From CAIVVT01 sp963838205 (lineage in GTDB: Bacteria > Acidobacteriota > Terriglobia > Bryobacterales > Bryobacteraceae): a stretch of 64,000 nt of DNA. This document shows, one piece after another, positions 44,101-51,770 of this stretch. Each line of letters opens with the position of its first letter. Position 1 is the first letter of the stretch. The notes beneath the pieces were generated by a model, which was given only the letters and a program-made list of their open reading frames with translations, was not told where the DNA came from and did no database searches. The DNA lies in contig CAWIQF010000016.1 in NCBI GenBank assembly GCA_963838205.1, positions 15,646 to 79,645 of the forward strand, read 5' to 3'. The translations under genes and the position numbers were made by a program.

Positions 44101-44551
44101 GAGCGGACCGTGGGAAACTCCGTACTTCCCCAGCAGTCTTTCCGATCCTTCGGGTACGGCTCCAAGTGACCGTTCGGTGAAGCAGCAGCGTCCAGACTGC
44201 GTCGCTGGGCAAAGCGGTACCCTGTCGAACCCCACGACCGCCGACTATTTCAACGTCAAAGCATTCTCCATTCCCGCCAGCAATATCGGCCGATTTGGCA
44301 ATTGCGGCGTGGGGATTCTGGAAGGCCCCGGAACTGTCACCTATTCGATGTCGGTAGGTAAGACCTTCTCCGTTACCGAACGCTTCGGCCTGCGCTACGA
44401 AGCTCAGTTCGCCAACCTATTCAATCTCCTGAACAAAGGCGAGCCGAACATGAACGTCGCCAGCAGTTCGTTCGGTCTCATTACTTCGAGCCAGCTTGTG
44501 GAACAGGCTGGTCCGCGCTCCATTCAAATGATGCTCAGGCTGCAATTCTGA
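41168..44551 (+). CDS. TonB-dependent outer-membrane receptor with carboxypeptidase-regulatory-like domain
   Basis: GTG at 41168 follows AAGGAG by nine bases. The 1,127-residue product has a signal peptide (PPILLTIGSILLYTSGLHAQ), an N-terminal regulatory-like domain (~30-115: FGTISGVVTDPSSAVVASAV, SFQNLAPGNYTISVSAPGFA), a plug (~130-270: ATSYSLDGISTQVVRYGG, VEGIAEFKINTASNSAEF, ISRNGTNDFHGGGFWYFQRK) and a 22-strand type barrel to a terminal Phe (IQMMLRLQF). This SusC-like/OAR class is the most expanded receptor family in Solibacteres and is thought to import oligosaccharides or peptides. No SusD partner is seen. Unlike the receptor at 1871-4433, the frame is intact. Confidence 0.93.
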   Translation: MERAQCKWFPPILLTIGSILLYTSGLHAQSTFGTISGVVTDPSSAVVASAVVQATETNTHSVRSIDTSQAGLYSFQNLAPGNYTISVSAPGFAKAERKDITLLAREELPIDFKLELASAAATTVEVVGTPVIATELTKSESVSGDAINSLALNFRATSSPSPITVAPLFAGVSTDSGGNITIAGQLPTATSYSLDGISTQVVRYGGPNKDLFPSVEGIAEFKINTASNSAEFAQPSDLTIISRNGTNDFHGGGFWYFQRKDFNSADPISGIIPTGDADTFGTSLGGPILIPKVYDGKNKTFFYFDYEGVRLSTNSLIDTNTAPNQWRTGDLSGAGTQVYNLNTKTPIAGNIIPGANINSVSAGIIPLFFPTPTNSEAALTSPNLVTSFPGTYNVNGFDGRLDQNIGSNQRLWGRVTQKTIAAVGTDAALGAGGAGDTTYNPLMGAFSTGSDLLNVAISYNLIIKPNLINEARFGYTRANYNFSYPQALQGDSIVKTLGIEGLPGSPKNGLGGVPVFYIGDLLGGQTNPYGHPRINKNTTIEIGDNLSWVFGKHTMKFGADFRRLSYEDNITFNLGDEYGDYLYGGSDPQGWTTFLLGRIDDAVQAQNGPDGKPFGYHYGGFAQDEWRIHPNLTLTAGLRYEVNTPFNDATHQLGQFDTSYPGGRLIIQNEETNLVNPLWKVAVGNTPFITASQAGLPDTLRWTDWTNIQPRLGLAWSDGKTSIRASSGFYSVPVLGAVLYSLLGVNTSYYADYGTTSFPNAFPTGVGSAAAYPGYRRANQENLKDPRVIQWNFSIDRALGWKTVARASYTGSHTYDLIYSPDLNQLAPNTSGYAVLTATPALRQEYLKYPNFREVLTRANGPSDKYEAVTFELNRRFSNDLIFNNHYTYTKNTTNALGVAPNSAIPTGGQGDNGDNVNNLYNIAADYGNAYYDRTNRFVSTFVYDLPIGRGKKYLGNIGRGANLVAGGWRVTGSTLAQSGPWETPYFPSSLSDPSGTAPSDRSVKQQRPDCVAGQSGTLSNPTTADYFNVKAFSIPASNIGRFGNCGVGILEGPGTVTYSMSVGKTFSVTERFGLRYEAQFANLFNLLNKGEPNMNVASSSFGLITSSQLVEQAGPRSIQMMLRLQF

Positions 44552-44579
44552 GCCACGAGGAGGAATTGGAGGAGGCAGA

Positions 44580-44615
44580 CCGCTCCGCCGTATGAGGTAG
44601 ACAGCGGCGGAGCGG
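44580..44615 (+). terminator. Perfect 11-bp hairpin after the TonB receptor gene
   Basis: CCGCTCCGCCG (44580-44590) and CGGCGGAGCGG (44605-44615) form a perfect stem 28 bp after the stop. No T tract follows, so it may act as a Rho-dependent or mRNA-stabilising end. Confidence 0.55.
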
Positions 44616-44922
44616 GCCGACCTCTTGCAGCACTGTGAACTACGCTGCGCCAGGCATATGGCCTGACAGCAGTCTGTTGCGGCCAGACAAAGTCTGCGCC
44701 GGGCTGTTGAACGAGAAGGTCCCAGGTTTATTCAGAGGGTCGGCGCTTAATGTGTTGAGCAGGCAGCCGGCGGTTCGAACCAAACCGCGACACGAATATA
44801 GCGGGTGCAGCCCCGGCCGCGCCCGCCGGCGTTTACGGATCGGTCTCCGGCATCCCATTTGTAAGCATCCGCTCCGGCTGCATTGGAACCGAAAGGGGAC
44901 GCCCTTTTCTCTCGGTGGCCGG
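44616..44922. other. Intergenic between convergent genes, nothing recognised
   Basis: Only short frames without motifs cross these 300 bp between the receptor hairpin and the stop of the minus-strand hypothetical gene. Confidence 0.5.
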
Positions 44923-45897
44923 CTAACCGTTCGAGGGGGTCTGCTCGGGGGGCTCGTGGTCGGCTTCGAAGGCCAAGCGGAGGAAGGAGCGTGGTTCGAG
45001 TTCGATGCGCACAGGCAGGACAGATTGAGAATCGTGGTCCCACCACACGCTGAAGCGGGTCCGGGCGCCGGTTTGCAGGTTGCGGGTAGTACCGACCATG
45101 TGAACGACGGAGTCGGCGCGGGTGACGAGGCCGCGCTGACGCAGCTTCTCTCCGAGCTTTGGGTCGGGCGAGGAGACGGTCTCCAGGGAACGCTGGACGC
45201 CGCCGTAGATGAAGACCGTGTTCGAGGGTTGGAGGTTGCTTTCGCGCACGCGCAGCAGGGCGTAGAGCAGCGTGGTCAGGATCTTGTCGGAAGCGCCGGG
45301 CGTGCCGCGTTCGTCACGGCTGGAGACGCACTCACCGTCAAAGGAGCGTTCGGCGGCGCTGGCTACGATCTTCCACATTCGCCAACTCACGGCGTCCTTC
45401 GTGACGAAGCGGGTGAAGCGGGCGGAAAAGGATCCGGGGCGGCTTTCGCCGCGAATGGCGGAAAAGAGCGCGGACTCCTGGCCGGGCTTCAAGGCGTTGC
45501 GGGCCTCGTCGAGGCGTTCCTCCTGAGAGGTGCTCATGAAGCCGAAATAGCGCGACTCGGCCAACTGGCCGGCCGCCTCGACGACGGTCTCCTCGATATA
45601 GCCGAGGCGGTTGAGGCCGTGGGCCGTGTCGGGCCAGGAACCACCGCCAAAGCCGACGCGGCGGGCGCGCGGGCCTGCGCCGTCGATGTCTTCGGAAAAG
45701 GCGAAACCGCTGCCCACGCCGGCCTTGGAGAAGATGGGGACGGAGAAGAGCATGATGACGGCGTCGGCGCGATAGTAGCGCCGGGCCGCGGCGGCGCCGC
45801 CGCCCAAGTTGGCCGCCAGCGGCGCCCAGGCGCGCGCCAGGAGCAGGGGTTTCAAGAGTTTGAGCAATCCGCGACGGGACCAGGTTCGCGTGATCAT
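44923..45897 (-). CDS. Exported protein of unknown function, last gene of a glycosyltransferase operon
   Basis: ATG at 45897 is chosen because GGAGG lies upstream and a Tat-like signal follows (TWSRRGLLKLLKPLLLARAW). The ~324-residue product has no family I recognise: YYRADAVIMLFSVPIFSKAG, SEDIDGAGPRARRVGFGGGS, LNRLGYIEETVVEAAGQLAE, ESRYFGFMSTSQEERLDEAR, a middle part rich in Phe/Arg, and a C-terminal beta-rich part (TRFSVWWDHDSQSVLPVRIE). The gene begins 8 bp after the glycosyltransferase stop, so it belongs to the same transcript. A role in cell-envelope polysaccharide processing is a guess. Confidence 0.7.
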   Translation of the reverse strand: MITRTWSRRGLLKLLKPLLLARAWAPLAANLGGGAAAARRYYRADAVIMLFSVPIFSKAGVGSGFAFSEDIDGAGPRARRVGFGGGSWPDTAHGLNRLGYIEETVVEAAGQLAESRYFGFMSTSQEERLDEARNALKPGQESALFSAIRGESRPGSFSARFTRFVTKDAVSWRMWKIVASAAERSFDGECVSSRDERGTPGASDKILTTLLYALLRVRESNLQPSNTVFIYGGVQRSLETVSSPDPKLGEKLRQRGLVTRADSVVHMVGTTRNLQTGARTRFSVWWDHDSQSVLPVRIELEPRSFLRLAFEADHEPPEQTPSNG

Positions 45898-45905
45898 CGC
45901 AATCG

Positions 45906-47195
45906 TCACACCTCCAGGCCGAGCCAATTGCCGGCGGTTGAAATAAAATCGGGTTGGATGCGCGGGTTCGGGCAGGCGCCCGAATGCCATTCGTGGATTT
46001 CGCGGTACAGCCGGAGATAGCCACCGGCGATGTTGGCCCAGTCATACCGCCGGGCGGTTTCGAGGGCGGCGCGGGCGCGAGCCTGTTTCTCTGAGGGAGA
46101 CGTGGCCAGCGAGAGGATAGCCTCGGCGAACGGGCGTGGACCGGGATCGGCGAGCCAGGCGCAGGCGGGCGCCGCGTATGAGATGACGCCGCCGCAATTG
46201 CAGGCCACGAGGGGGAGACCGGAGGCCATCGCCTCGAGCGGCGCGATGCCGAAGGGCTCGGCGGGGTTGGGATGGACGAAGGCGTCGGCGCTGGCATAGA
46301 CGGCCGCCAGTTCCTCGCGCGTTTCGAGGTGGCCGAGAAAAGCGACGCGGCCGGGGCATGAGCGTGCGACGTCGCGCTCCAGCGGAGCGCGCAACATGCC
46401 GTCGCCGGCTATGACGAGGCGGAAATCGAATTCCCGCGAGTGCTTGAGCAGGCCCATGACCTGGACCAGCATGGGGAGGTTCTTTTCCGGAGCCAGGCGC
46501 CCGGCATAGAGCAGCAGGACCGAGTTTGTCTCGCCTCCGGAGAGCGCCAGCAGCCGGCGTCTCAACAGCGGATCGCGGCGCGCGGGGCTGAAACTGACGG
46601 TGTCCACACCCATGCCCCGGACCCACACGCCGCGCCGGACGACATGGCCGCGCGAGGCACCGCGCAGATCCTCGGCGGTAAAGCGGGAGACGGTGATGTG
46701 GTGGTCGAACAGCGGGAAGTACAGCCACTTCATGTAGAGCCGGCAGAAGGCCTCGGCGAACGGGAAGCGGGGCAGATAGACCAGCAGATTGTCAATCATG
46801 CGCTCGCAGCTCAAGCCGACCAGCGTGGGACGGTGGCCATCGGGGAACAACCAGTTGCGGCGCACCAATCCGGCCAGGTACTGGAGGGTGTATTTGTCGC
46901 AGATCTCGATCAGGTCGGGACGTTCGTCGTAGAGGATGCGGCGAATGTCGGAGCCGGGCCGCAGGTAGCGCGGCGGCAGCAACCAGCGGTAGCTGCGGTC
47001 GAGCGGCGCGCGCGGGGCGCGCAGATGGTAGATGCGGACGAAGGGCGAGACGTCCTCGACGCGCGTTTCCGCGGCCGGAACGATCAGCCGCAGATAGTGT
47101 TCGTTGGCCTCGGCGGCCGCCATCAGGGCGCGATAGAAAGTCCCGATCCCACCCGAAGCGGAGTGCCAAGCGTTGGTCAGATGGAGCGACTTCAT
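45906..47195 (-). CDS. GT4-family glycosyltransferase
   Basis: ATG at 47195 starts the GT-B N-terminal domain directly (KSLHLTNAWHSASGGIGTFY, with the Gly-Gly loop). The ~429-residue protein has VSRFTAEDLRG and a C-terminal nucleotide-sugar domain with LLYAGRLAPEKNLPMLVQVM, FRLVIAGDGMLR, VAFLGHLETREELAAVYASA and the E-x7-E signature in AEPFGIAPLEAMASGLPLVA. This is the retaining GT4 pattern. Donor and acceptor are unknown; exopolysaccharide, glycolipid or LPS assembly are likely areas. The genes around it (membrane protein 7 bp upstream, exported protein 8 bp downstream) form an operon. Confidence 0.92.
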   Translation of the reverse strand: MKSLHLTNAWHSASGGIGTFYRALMAAAEANEHYLRLIVPAAETRVEDVSPFVRIYHLRAPRAPLDRSYRWLLPPRYLRPGSDIRRILYDERPDLIEICDKYTLQYLAGLVRRNWLFPDGHRPTLVGLSCERMIDNLLVYLPRFPFAEAFCRLYMKWLYFPLFDHHITVSRFTAEDLRGASRGHVVRRGVWVRGMGVDTVSFSPARRDPLLRRRLLALSGGETNSVLLLYAGRLAPEKNLPMLVQVMGLLKHSREFDFRLVIAGDGMLRAPLERDVARSCPGRVAFLGHLETREELAAVYASADAFVHPNPAEPFGIAPLEAMASGLPLVACNCGGVISYAAPACAWLADPGPRPFAEAILSLATSPSEKQARARAALETARRYDWANIAGGYLRLYREIHEWHSGACPNPRIQPDFISTAGNWLGLEV

Positions 47196-47202
47196 GCCAC
47201 CC

Positions 47203-47790
47203 TCACGCTCCTTCGTTGCGTAGAACTTCGGCCAGGGCGCGGCCAACCATGCGCGGCAGGACCAGCAGGAAACCGCCGATGAGGGAGGGGACGCGGCGCA
47301 TGTCTTCGCCCAGCGGCCGGGCCTCGGCGCCGACGATCAGCGCGCCCTTGTGCATGGCATACAGGTTGAACAGATTCGAAATCTGCGTGAAACAAATCGA
47401 CGTGATAATGCTTCGGGCCAGCATGGGCGTGCCGCGGGCGTAGTGGATGGTGAATTCCATGCTGTGCGAGACGGCGGGGACGAACAGCATGACGCCGAGC
47501 ACGGCCTGCCATTCCGGCTTGACCTTACGCAGCATCTGCGTCACGGCGCCCCAACCGCCGCTGGTGGCGGTGCGCCAGGCGAACTCCGCGAGCATGGCCC
47601 CGACCGCGGCGCGCCAGCCGGCTTTGAGGTTGACGGCGAAGAAAATGCCGCCGCGGAAGAGCGCGCTGAACAGGGCCGACTTCCAGTTCCAGCGGCGGAT
47701 GAAGAGTTCCACCGGGTGCGCGCAGGCCCAGCGAATGACCGGCAATAGCGGGACACCTTCCGGGGGCGCGGGACGGGTCATGGATGTCAT
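47203..47790 (-). CDS. Membrane protein of unknown function, first gene of a glycosyltransferase operon
   Basis: The ~195-residue product has several hydrophobic stretches (ALFSALFRGGIFFAVNL, AVLGVMLFVPAVSHSMEFTI, SIITSICFTQISNLFNLYAM, LIGGFLLVLPRMVGRALAEV), so it is probably an inner-membrane protein with three or four helices. ATG at 47790 is one of two close candidates (the other 47781); neither has a clear ribosome site. Its stop is 7 bp before the glycosyltransferase start, so co-transcription is nearly certain. No family recognised; an export or anchoring role for the sugar product is an inference. Confidence 0.7.
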   Translation of the reverse strand: MTSMTRPAPPEGVPLLPVIRWACAHPVELFIRRWNWKSALFSALFRGGIFFAVNLKAGWRAAVGAMLAEFAWRTATSGGWGAVTQMLRKVKPEWQAVLGVMLFVPAVSHSMEFTIHYARGTPMLARSIITSICFTQISNLFNLYAMHKGALIVGAEARPLGEDMRRVPSLIGGFLLVLPRMVGRALAEVLRNEGA

Positions 47791-48004
47791 AGCGTGTGAT
47801 CTGGCGGTAATGTCGCACACTCCACACTAATGACAAGATCGCTTGTTTTTGTTTAAAGGTCGTGGCAGACGGACGAAGCAGCCATGACAATGCACCGAAA
47901 GGCACGAGAAAAGCTCAGAGGGCTGAGACTCAGAATGGCCTGACCGGGCAATCGTTCGACTGCAAGACTCGGTCGGTAGGTGCGTCCAGATCAACGTCCG
48001 AAAG

Positions 48005-48820
48005 TCACGGTCGCTCTCCGTGCGCGAGCCTCGAATTGATCTGTTCGATCACAGGCATCAACTGCGCTACCCCTTCGATGACATAATGCGCTCCTGCCTG
48101 CATCAAGCGCTGCCCCGCCAGTCGGCCGAGTTGCTCCCGCTGCTCCGCTGGCAGCGCTTTCAATTCCGCTTCCGATAGGCCTATTTCGTTTCCGGTTTCC
48201 GTGACGCCGACCGTCCACATCCCCGCGTTCAGGCCTTCCTCAATGTTGACAATGGTGTCGCCGACCTTCACGCAAACGGCGGCGGGGTACACGCCCAGAC
48301 GCATGGAGGCGACAAGCGCCATCCATGGTGCGGGCCGGCCCTGTGGCACATCGTCCGGAGTCACGATTACGTCCATTTGGAGGCCCCTCGCGACCACTTC
48401 GGGCTCAAGGATGCCCATCATTGTCCGAGAGTAGCCGGTTGTGCTTCCTATAGAGACGCCCTGGTTACGCAGGCATTCGATCATTTCCAGACTCCCGCGA
48501 ATCACGTCCGCATGTTGCGCCAGGATCGAGGATTGTAAAACGATGAACTCGGCGTACAGACGATCCAGATCAGGCTCGGCCGGGGCCGAACCATACTGTG
48601 CAATCCACTGCTGGATCACACTCGACAGACGCAGCAGTTCAGCGATGTGACTGCGTTTGGCCATACCCATCGGCCCCCGCGCTTCGGCCTCCGTGATGTC
48701 AATGCCGCTGCACAGGAAAACGTCAACGAACGCGCGCACCGGGGCACGACACCCGAAGTCCACGATGGTTCCCGCCCAATCGAAAATCACCGCCCGGACT
48801 GGTCCAGTTACAGTTCGCAT
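48005..48820 (-). CDS. phnX: Phosphonoacetaldehyde hydrolase (phosphonatase)
   Basis: PhnX cleaves the carbon-phosphorus bond of phosphonoacetaldehyde to acetaldehyde and phosphate. The 271-residue sequence belongs to the HAD superfamily: the nucleophile Asp lies in AVIFDWAGTIVDFG, and the Lys that forms the Schiff base is in GPMGMAKRSHI, which is diagnostic for PhnX. Also GSTTGYSRTMM, VTPDDVPQGRPAPWM and VKVGDTIVNIEEG, the last with the metal-binding Asp. The gene overlaps the end of phnW by 13 bp and completes the two-step 2-aminoethylphosphonate pathway of this operon. Length is normal. Confidence 0.96.
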   Translation of the reverse strand: MRTVTGPVRAVIFDWAGTIVDFGCRAPVRAFVDVFLCSGIDITEAEARGPMGMAKRSHIAELLRLSSVIQQWIAQYGSAPAEPDLDRLYAEFIVLQSSILAQHADVIRGSLEMIECLRNQGVSIGSTTGYSRTMMGILEPEVVARGLQMDVIVTPDDVPQGRPAPWMALVASMRLGVYPAAVCVKVGDTIVNIEEGLNAGMWTVGVTETGNEIGLSEAELKALPAEQREQLGRLAGQRLMQAGAHYVIEGVAQLMPVIEQINSRLAHGERP

Positions 48821-49944
48821 GTTTGATCCTCCTTCATGAGTTTGCCGGGCTCAAAGCCCATCTCTGCAAGGACCTCGGCAGTGGCCGTGCTCAACACCTC
48901 GAAGTCCCGCGGAAACAGACGGCCAATCGTGCCGATACGAAAGCAATCGGTGCCGCTGACTTTGCCTGGATAGATAGTCAGGCCGCGCGCACCGAGCTTC
49001 GAATAGAACTCTTCAAAGTCGAAGGGCCGAACGTCGGGGTACAGAAAGGACGTAATGATATAGCTCTGGAATTCCGGTGCAAGGTACTCACGAAATCCGA
49101 GCCGCCGCATGCCGGAACGCAGAGTTTCGCGATTCGCGGCGTAGCGGGTAGCGCGGCCCGGGACGCCGCCCTCGGCATCGAACTCGCGGAGAGCTTGAGC
49201 GAACGCGAGGATGACGTGAGTGGGGGGCGTAAAGCGGAACTGACCGTCCCGATCGAGCCCGCGCCACTGCGCATGAAGATCCAGCGCGACGCTGCGCGCC
49301 GAGCCTTCCGATGCAAGCAGGTCCGCACGGCGCGCGATGATGAAACTGAACCCCGGCACTCCTTCGAGGCACTTATTCGCAGATGAGACGGCGTACGCCG
49401 CGTTGGCTTTCCGCAAGTCCAGCGGGACTGCTCCGAAGCTGCTCATCGCATCGACGATCACATGCACTCCAGAGCCTCGGGCGATCGCGCCAATCTCTTC
49501 GACGGGATTGACCATGCCAGTTGTGGTCTCGCAATGAATCACGCCGGCGTGCGTGATGCCGGGGTCCGCCGCGAGAGCCTCTTCTATGGCGCGGGAATTG
49601 ACCGGTAAGTATTCGCGTCCCTCCACCGCCACAATGGGAATGCCGAGCCGCCTGGCGATGTCCACCATGCGGCGGCCATAGGCGCCGTTCACCGCGACGA
49701 GCAACTTGCCACTCGCCGGAACGCAAGAGGAGAGAACTGCTTCGATGCCAAATGTACCGCTTCCTTGCATCGGAATGACTTCGTATTCGGCCGCCGCGAC
49801 GCCGGCGATCGAGAGCAGCTTCTGCCTGACCTCGCGTATGGTCGCGATAAACGCACGGTCGCGTGAACCGGCGTCGTGGAGCATGGCCTCCTTGGTGCTT
49901 TCGCTGGTCGTCAGCGGCCCGGGAGTAAATAGAAGATTGCGCAT
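48808..49944 (-). CDS. phnW: 2-aminoethylphosphonate:pyruvate transaminase
   Basis: PhnW transfers the amino group of 2-aminoethylphosphonate to pyruvate, giving phosphonoacetaldehyde and alanine with PLP. The 378-residue protein has the class V aminotransferase pattern of this family: N-terminal LLFTPGPLTTSESTKEAML, MQGSGTFGIEAVL, CETTTGMVNPVEEI, VDAMSSFGAVPLDL and the PLP-Lys in VSSANKCLEGVPGFSF, then IYPGKVSGTDCFRIGTIG. It begins 6 bp after the transporter stop and overlaps phnX, so the three form one transcription unit. Cytosolic. Confidence 0.96.
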   Translation of the reverse strand: MRNLLFTPGPLTTSESTKEAMLHDAGSRDRAFIATIREVRQKLLSIAGVAAAEYEVIPMQGSGTFGIEAVLSSCVPASGKLLVAVNGAYGRRMVDIARRLGIPIVAVEGREYLPVNSRAIEEALAADPGITHAGVIHCETTTGMVNPVEEIGAIARGSGVHVIVDAMSSFGAVPLDLRKANAAYAVSSANKCLEGVPGFSFIIARRADLLASEGSARSVALDLHAQWRGLDRDGQFRFTPPTHVILAFAQALREFDAEGGVPGRATRYAANRETLRSGMRRLGFREYLAPEFQSYIITSFLYPDVRPFDFEEFYSKLGARGLTIYPGKVSGTDCFRIGTIGRLFPRDFEVLSTATAEVLAEMGFEPGKLMKEDQTCEL

Positions 49945-49950
49945 CGCGTC

Positions 49951-51216
49951 TTACCCTCCCACTACTGCAACTTTCATCGCTATTGCCTCTTGTTGATGAG
50001 GACGCGTTTCATATCCTCGCCACCAGGCCCACGCGTTCAACGCGGCGCTCACGAGCGAGATGACAACGAACGTGTGAAACAAACTGTTCCACCCGGACGC
50101 CTTTGTCAGACCCGCTACGAGGTATGGCGACAACAACTGACCGACCGACGCGGTCCCGCTGATGAAGCCCGAAGCGGTCGCCGCGAGTTCGCGCTCGCCC
50201 ACATCCTGCGCGGCCGCGCCCTGCATCAACGTGTCCGGCCCGTAGGTGAAGATCCCGACCAGAGCGACGCCGAGCGCGTTCCAAACGGGACCGGCCGCGG
50301 CCATGGCGGCATACACAAAACACATCCCCGCGAGAGCCACTTGCATGATGCATGCGACCGGCAGTCGCTGCCCGCGAGCGGCGCGATCCGAGAGATATCC
50401 CGCGGCTATCGCGCCTCCAAAGCCGATCAACTCGTATAACGAGGAGAGATACCCGGCGTCGCCGATGCGATAGTGCAATTGATCCGTCATGAAAAGCGGC
50501 AGCCAGAACAGGAAAGAATACCGCAAGATCTTGAGGAACGCTGCCGTCAATCCGAAAATCCATACAATCGGCCGCCGGAGCAAACGTCCATAGCCCCCAC
50601 GGGGACGCGCCACTGGCGACGCAGAGACGCCCGTCCTTTCGGGTCCGTCCCGATCGATTGCATAAAACAGCAGTGCGATGCCTGCCAACAGCACGCTCGG
50701 AAGCCAGAATACCCGCTGCCAGCGCCACGTCACAAGCAGAGACGGATTCGAGATCACCCATGTGGCGAAGACCGTGGCCAGGAATCCACCCAACACGTAG
50801 TTAGTGGACCACCACGCCATCACCGTGCCGCGGCGGCTCGCACCGAACCACGATGCCATGTTCTTCACGAGGCCTGGCCAGCCTACTGACTGGCCAACCC
50901 CACTCAGGACCGCCAGGCCCAGAAATGGAAGGTATGCGCCCGACCCGCCCATCGCGAGATTGGCCAGGGCGGAAAGCAACATCCCCAATGTGACTAACCG
51001 GCGCGGGCTGAGCCGGTCGCCGAGCGGACCGCCGAAAAGTTGACCAGCCGTGTAAGCCAGGCTGTAGGCGAAGATGATGTTCGCCAACTGAAATCGCGTG
51101 AAGACGCCCCCAGCCTCAAGGACCGGCATAGCGACGCTCAGATTCTTACGGCACAGATAGAACGCGGCATAAGCAAGCCACGTGATGGCGAAGATGCTGG
51201 CGCGTTGCGTATTCAC
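49951..51216 (-). CDS. OPA-family MFS transporter, probably for 2-aminoethylphosphonate
   Basis: The 421-residue product has twelve hydrophobic segments of the major facilitator fold and OPA (organophosphate:phosphate antiporter; GlpT/UhpT) signatures: LAYAAFYLCRKNLSVAMPVL, GDRLSPRRLVTLGM, GVGQSVGWPGLVKNMASWF and LMQGAAAQDVGERELAATAS. In an operon with phnW and phnX it should import aminoethylphosphonate or a related phosphonate. The last residues read MKVAVVGG after the likely natural end; that octapeptide looks like the start of an FAD-dependent oxidoreductase, see findings. The start is a GTG without a visible ribosome site. Confidence 0.88.
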   Translation of the reverse strand: MNTQRASIFAITWLAYAAFYLCRKNLSVAMPVLEAGGVFTRFQLANIIFAYSLAYTAGQLFGGPLGDRLSPRRLVTLGMLLSALANLAMGGSGAYLPFLGLAVLSGVGQSVGWPGLVKNMASWFGASRRGTVMAWWSTNYVLGGFLATVFATWVISNPSLLVTWRWQRVFWLPSVLLAGIALLFYAIDRDGPERTGVSASPVARPRGGYGRLLRRPIVWIFGLTAAFLKILRYSFLFWLPLFMTDQLHYRIGDAGYLSSLYELIGFGGAIAAGYLSDRAARGQRLPVACIMQVALAGMCFVYAAMAAAGPVWNALGVALVGIFTYGPDTLMQGAAAQDVGERELAATASGFISGTASVGQLLSPYLVAGLTKASGWNSLFHTFVVISLVSAALNAWAWWRGYETRPHQQEAIAMKVAVVGG

Positions 51217-51762
51217 TGTGTGGCTGGAGTTGCGTAGCGAGGGGGCGCGCTGTTCGCGCTTTGTCCGCGCAGATTCTCTCTACGAATTTCGCTTCCTCAA
51301 ATTGCAGCTTTATGACGCTGGAATGCATATTGCGCTGCGATTTGTGCATACGGTAAACCCGCAACCTGCCGCTACCGGCACCAGGCGTAACTCCTACTGT
51401 CGCTGTCTTACTTGAAGTGTCTTCCGCGCCGAGCGAATGTCCACACAGTTGACGATATCGCCCGATAGCGCTCTCTCCTTAATGGGAAGAAATGATCGAG
51501 TTGACGCTGGCGATTCAGGCCGCGGGTTGGCGCAAGCTGGAGGCGCTTGGTCCTGAACGGTATTTCGTCGCCGATCACGCGCAGAGTCGATAATCCCGCG
51601 ATGGACGAATTCTTGGGGTGGGAAGGCCAGGCGCCTAGGGAAAAAACGGCTGTGATTCTAACGATGCATTTGGCTTCAATGCGGCCGCAGCGGTGAAATG
51701 CCGGAATATGAATGACGTCGCACCCAAAGAGGGGACCTAAGGCGGGCGGCCGCCACGTCCGC
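51217..51762. other. Intergenic between the phn and pst blocks
   Basis: Contains the dispersed repeat copy B (51602-51770) and a small plus-strand frame of 33 codons at 51492-51593 (IELTLAIQAAGWRKLEALG) with protein-like composition, possibly a gene relic. No complete gene, terminator or regulator gene was recognised. Confidence 0.5.
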
Positions 51763-51770
51763 TCAGCGGC
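51602..51770. repeat. Dispersed ~160-bp intergenic repeat, copy B
   Basis: Aligns with 9908-10075 from GGACGAATTCTT through AAAACGGCTGTGATTCT and GATGCATTTGGCTTCAATG, then loses similarity in GC-rich sequence near the end of the pstS-like gene. Same orientation as copy A. No inverted ends or target duplication seen. Confidence 0.7.

Noticed and set aside
44760..44790. tRNA-like GGTTCGAACC segment
   Set aside because: No acceptor stem or anticodon arm can be built around it.
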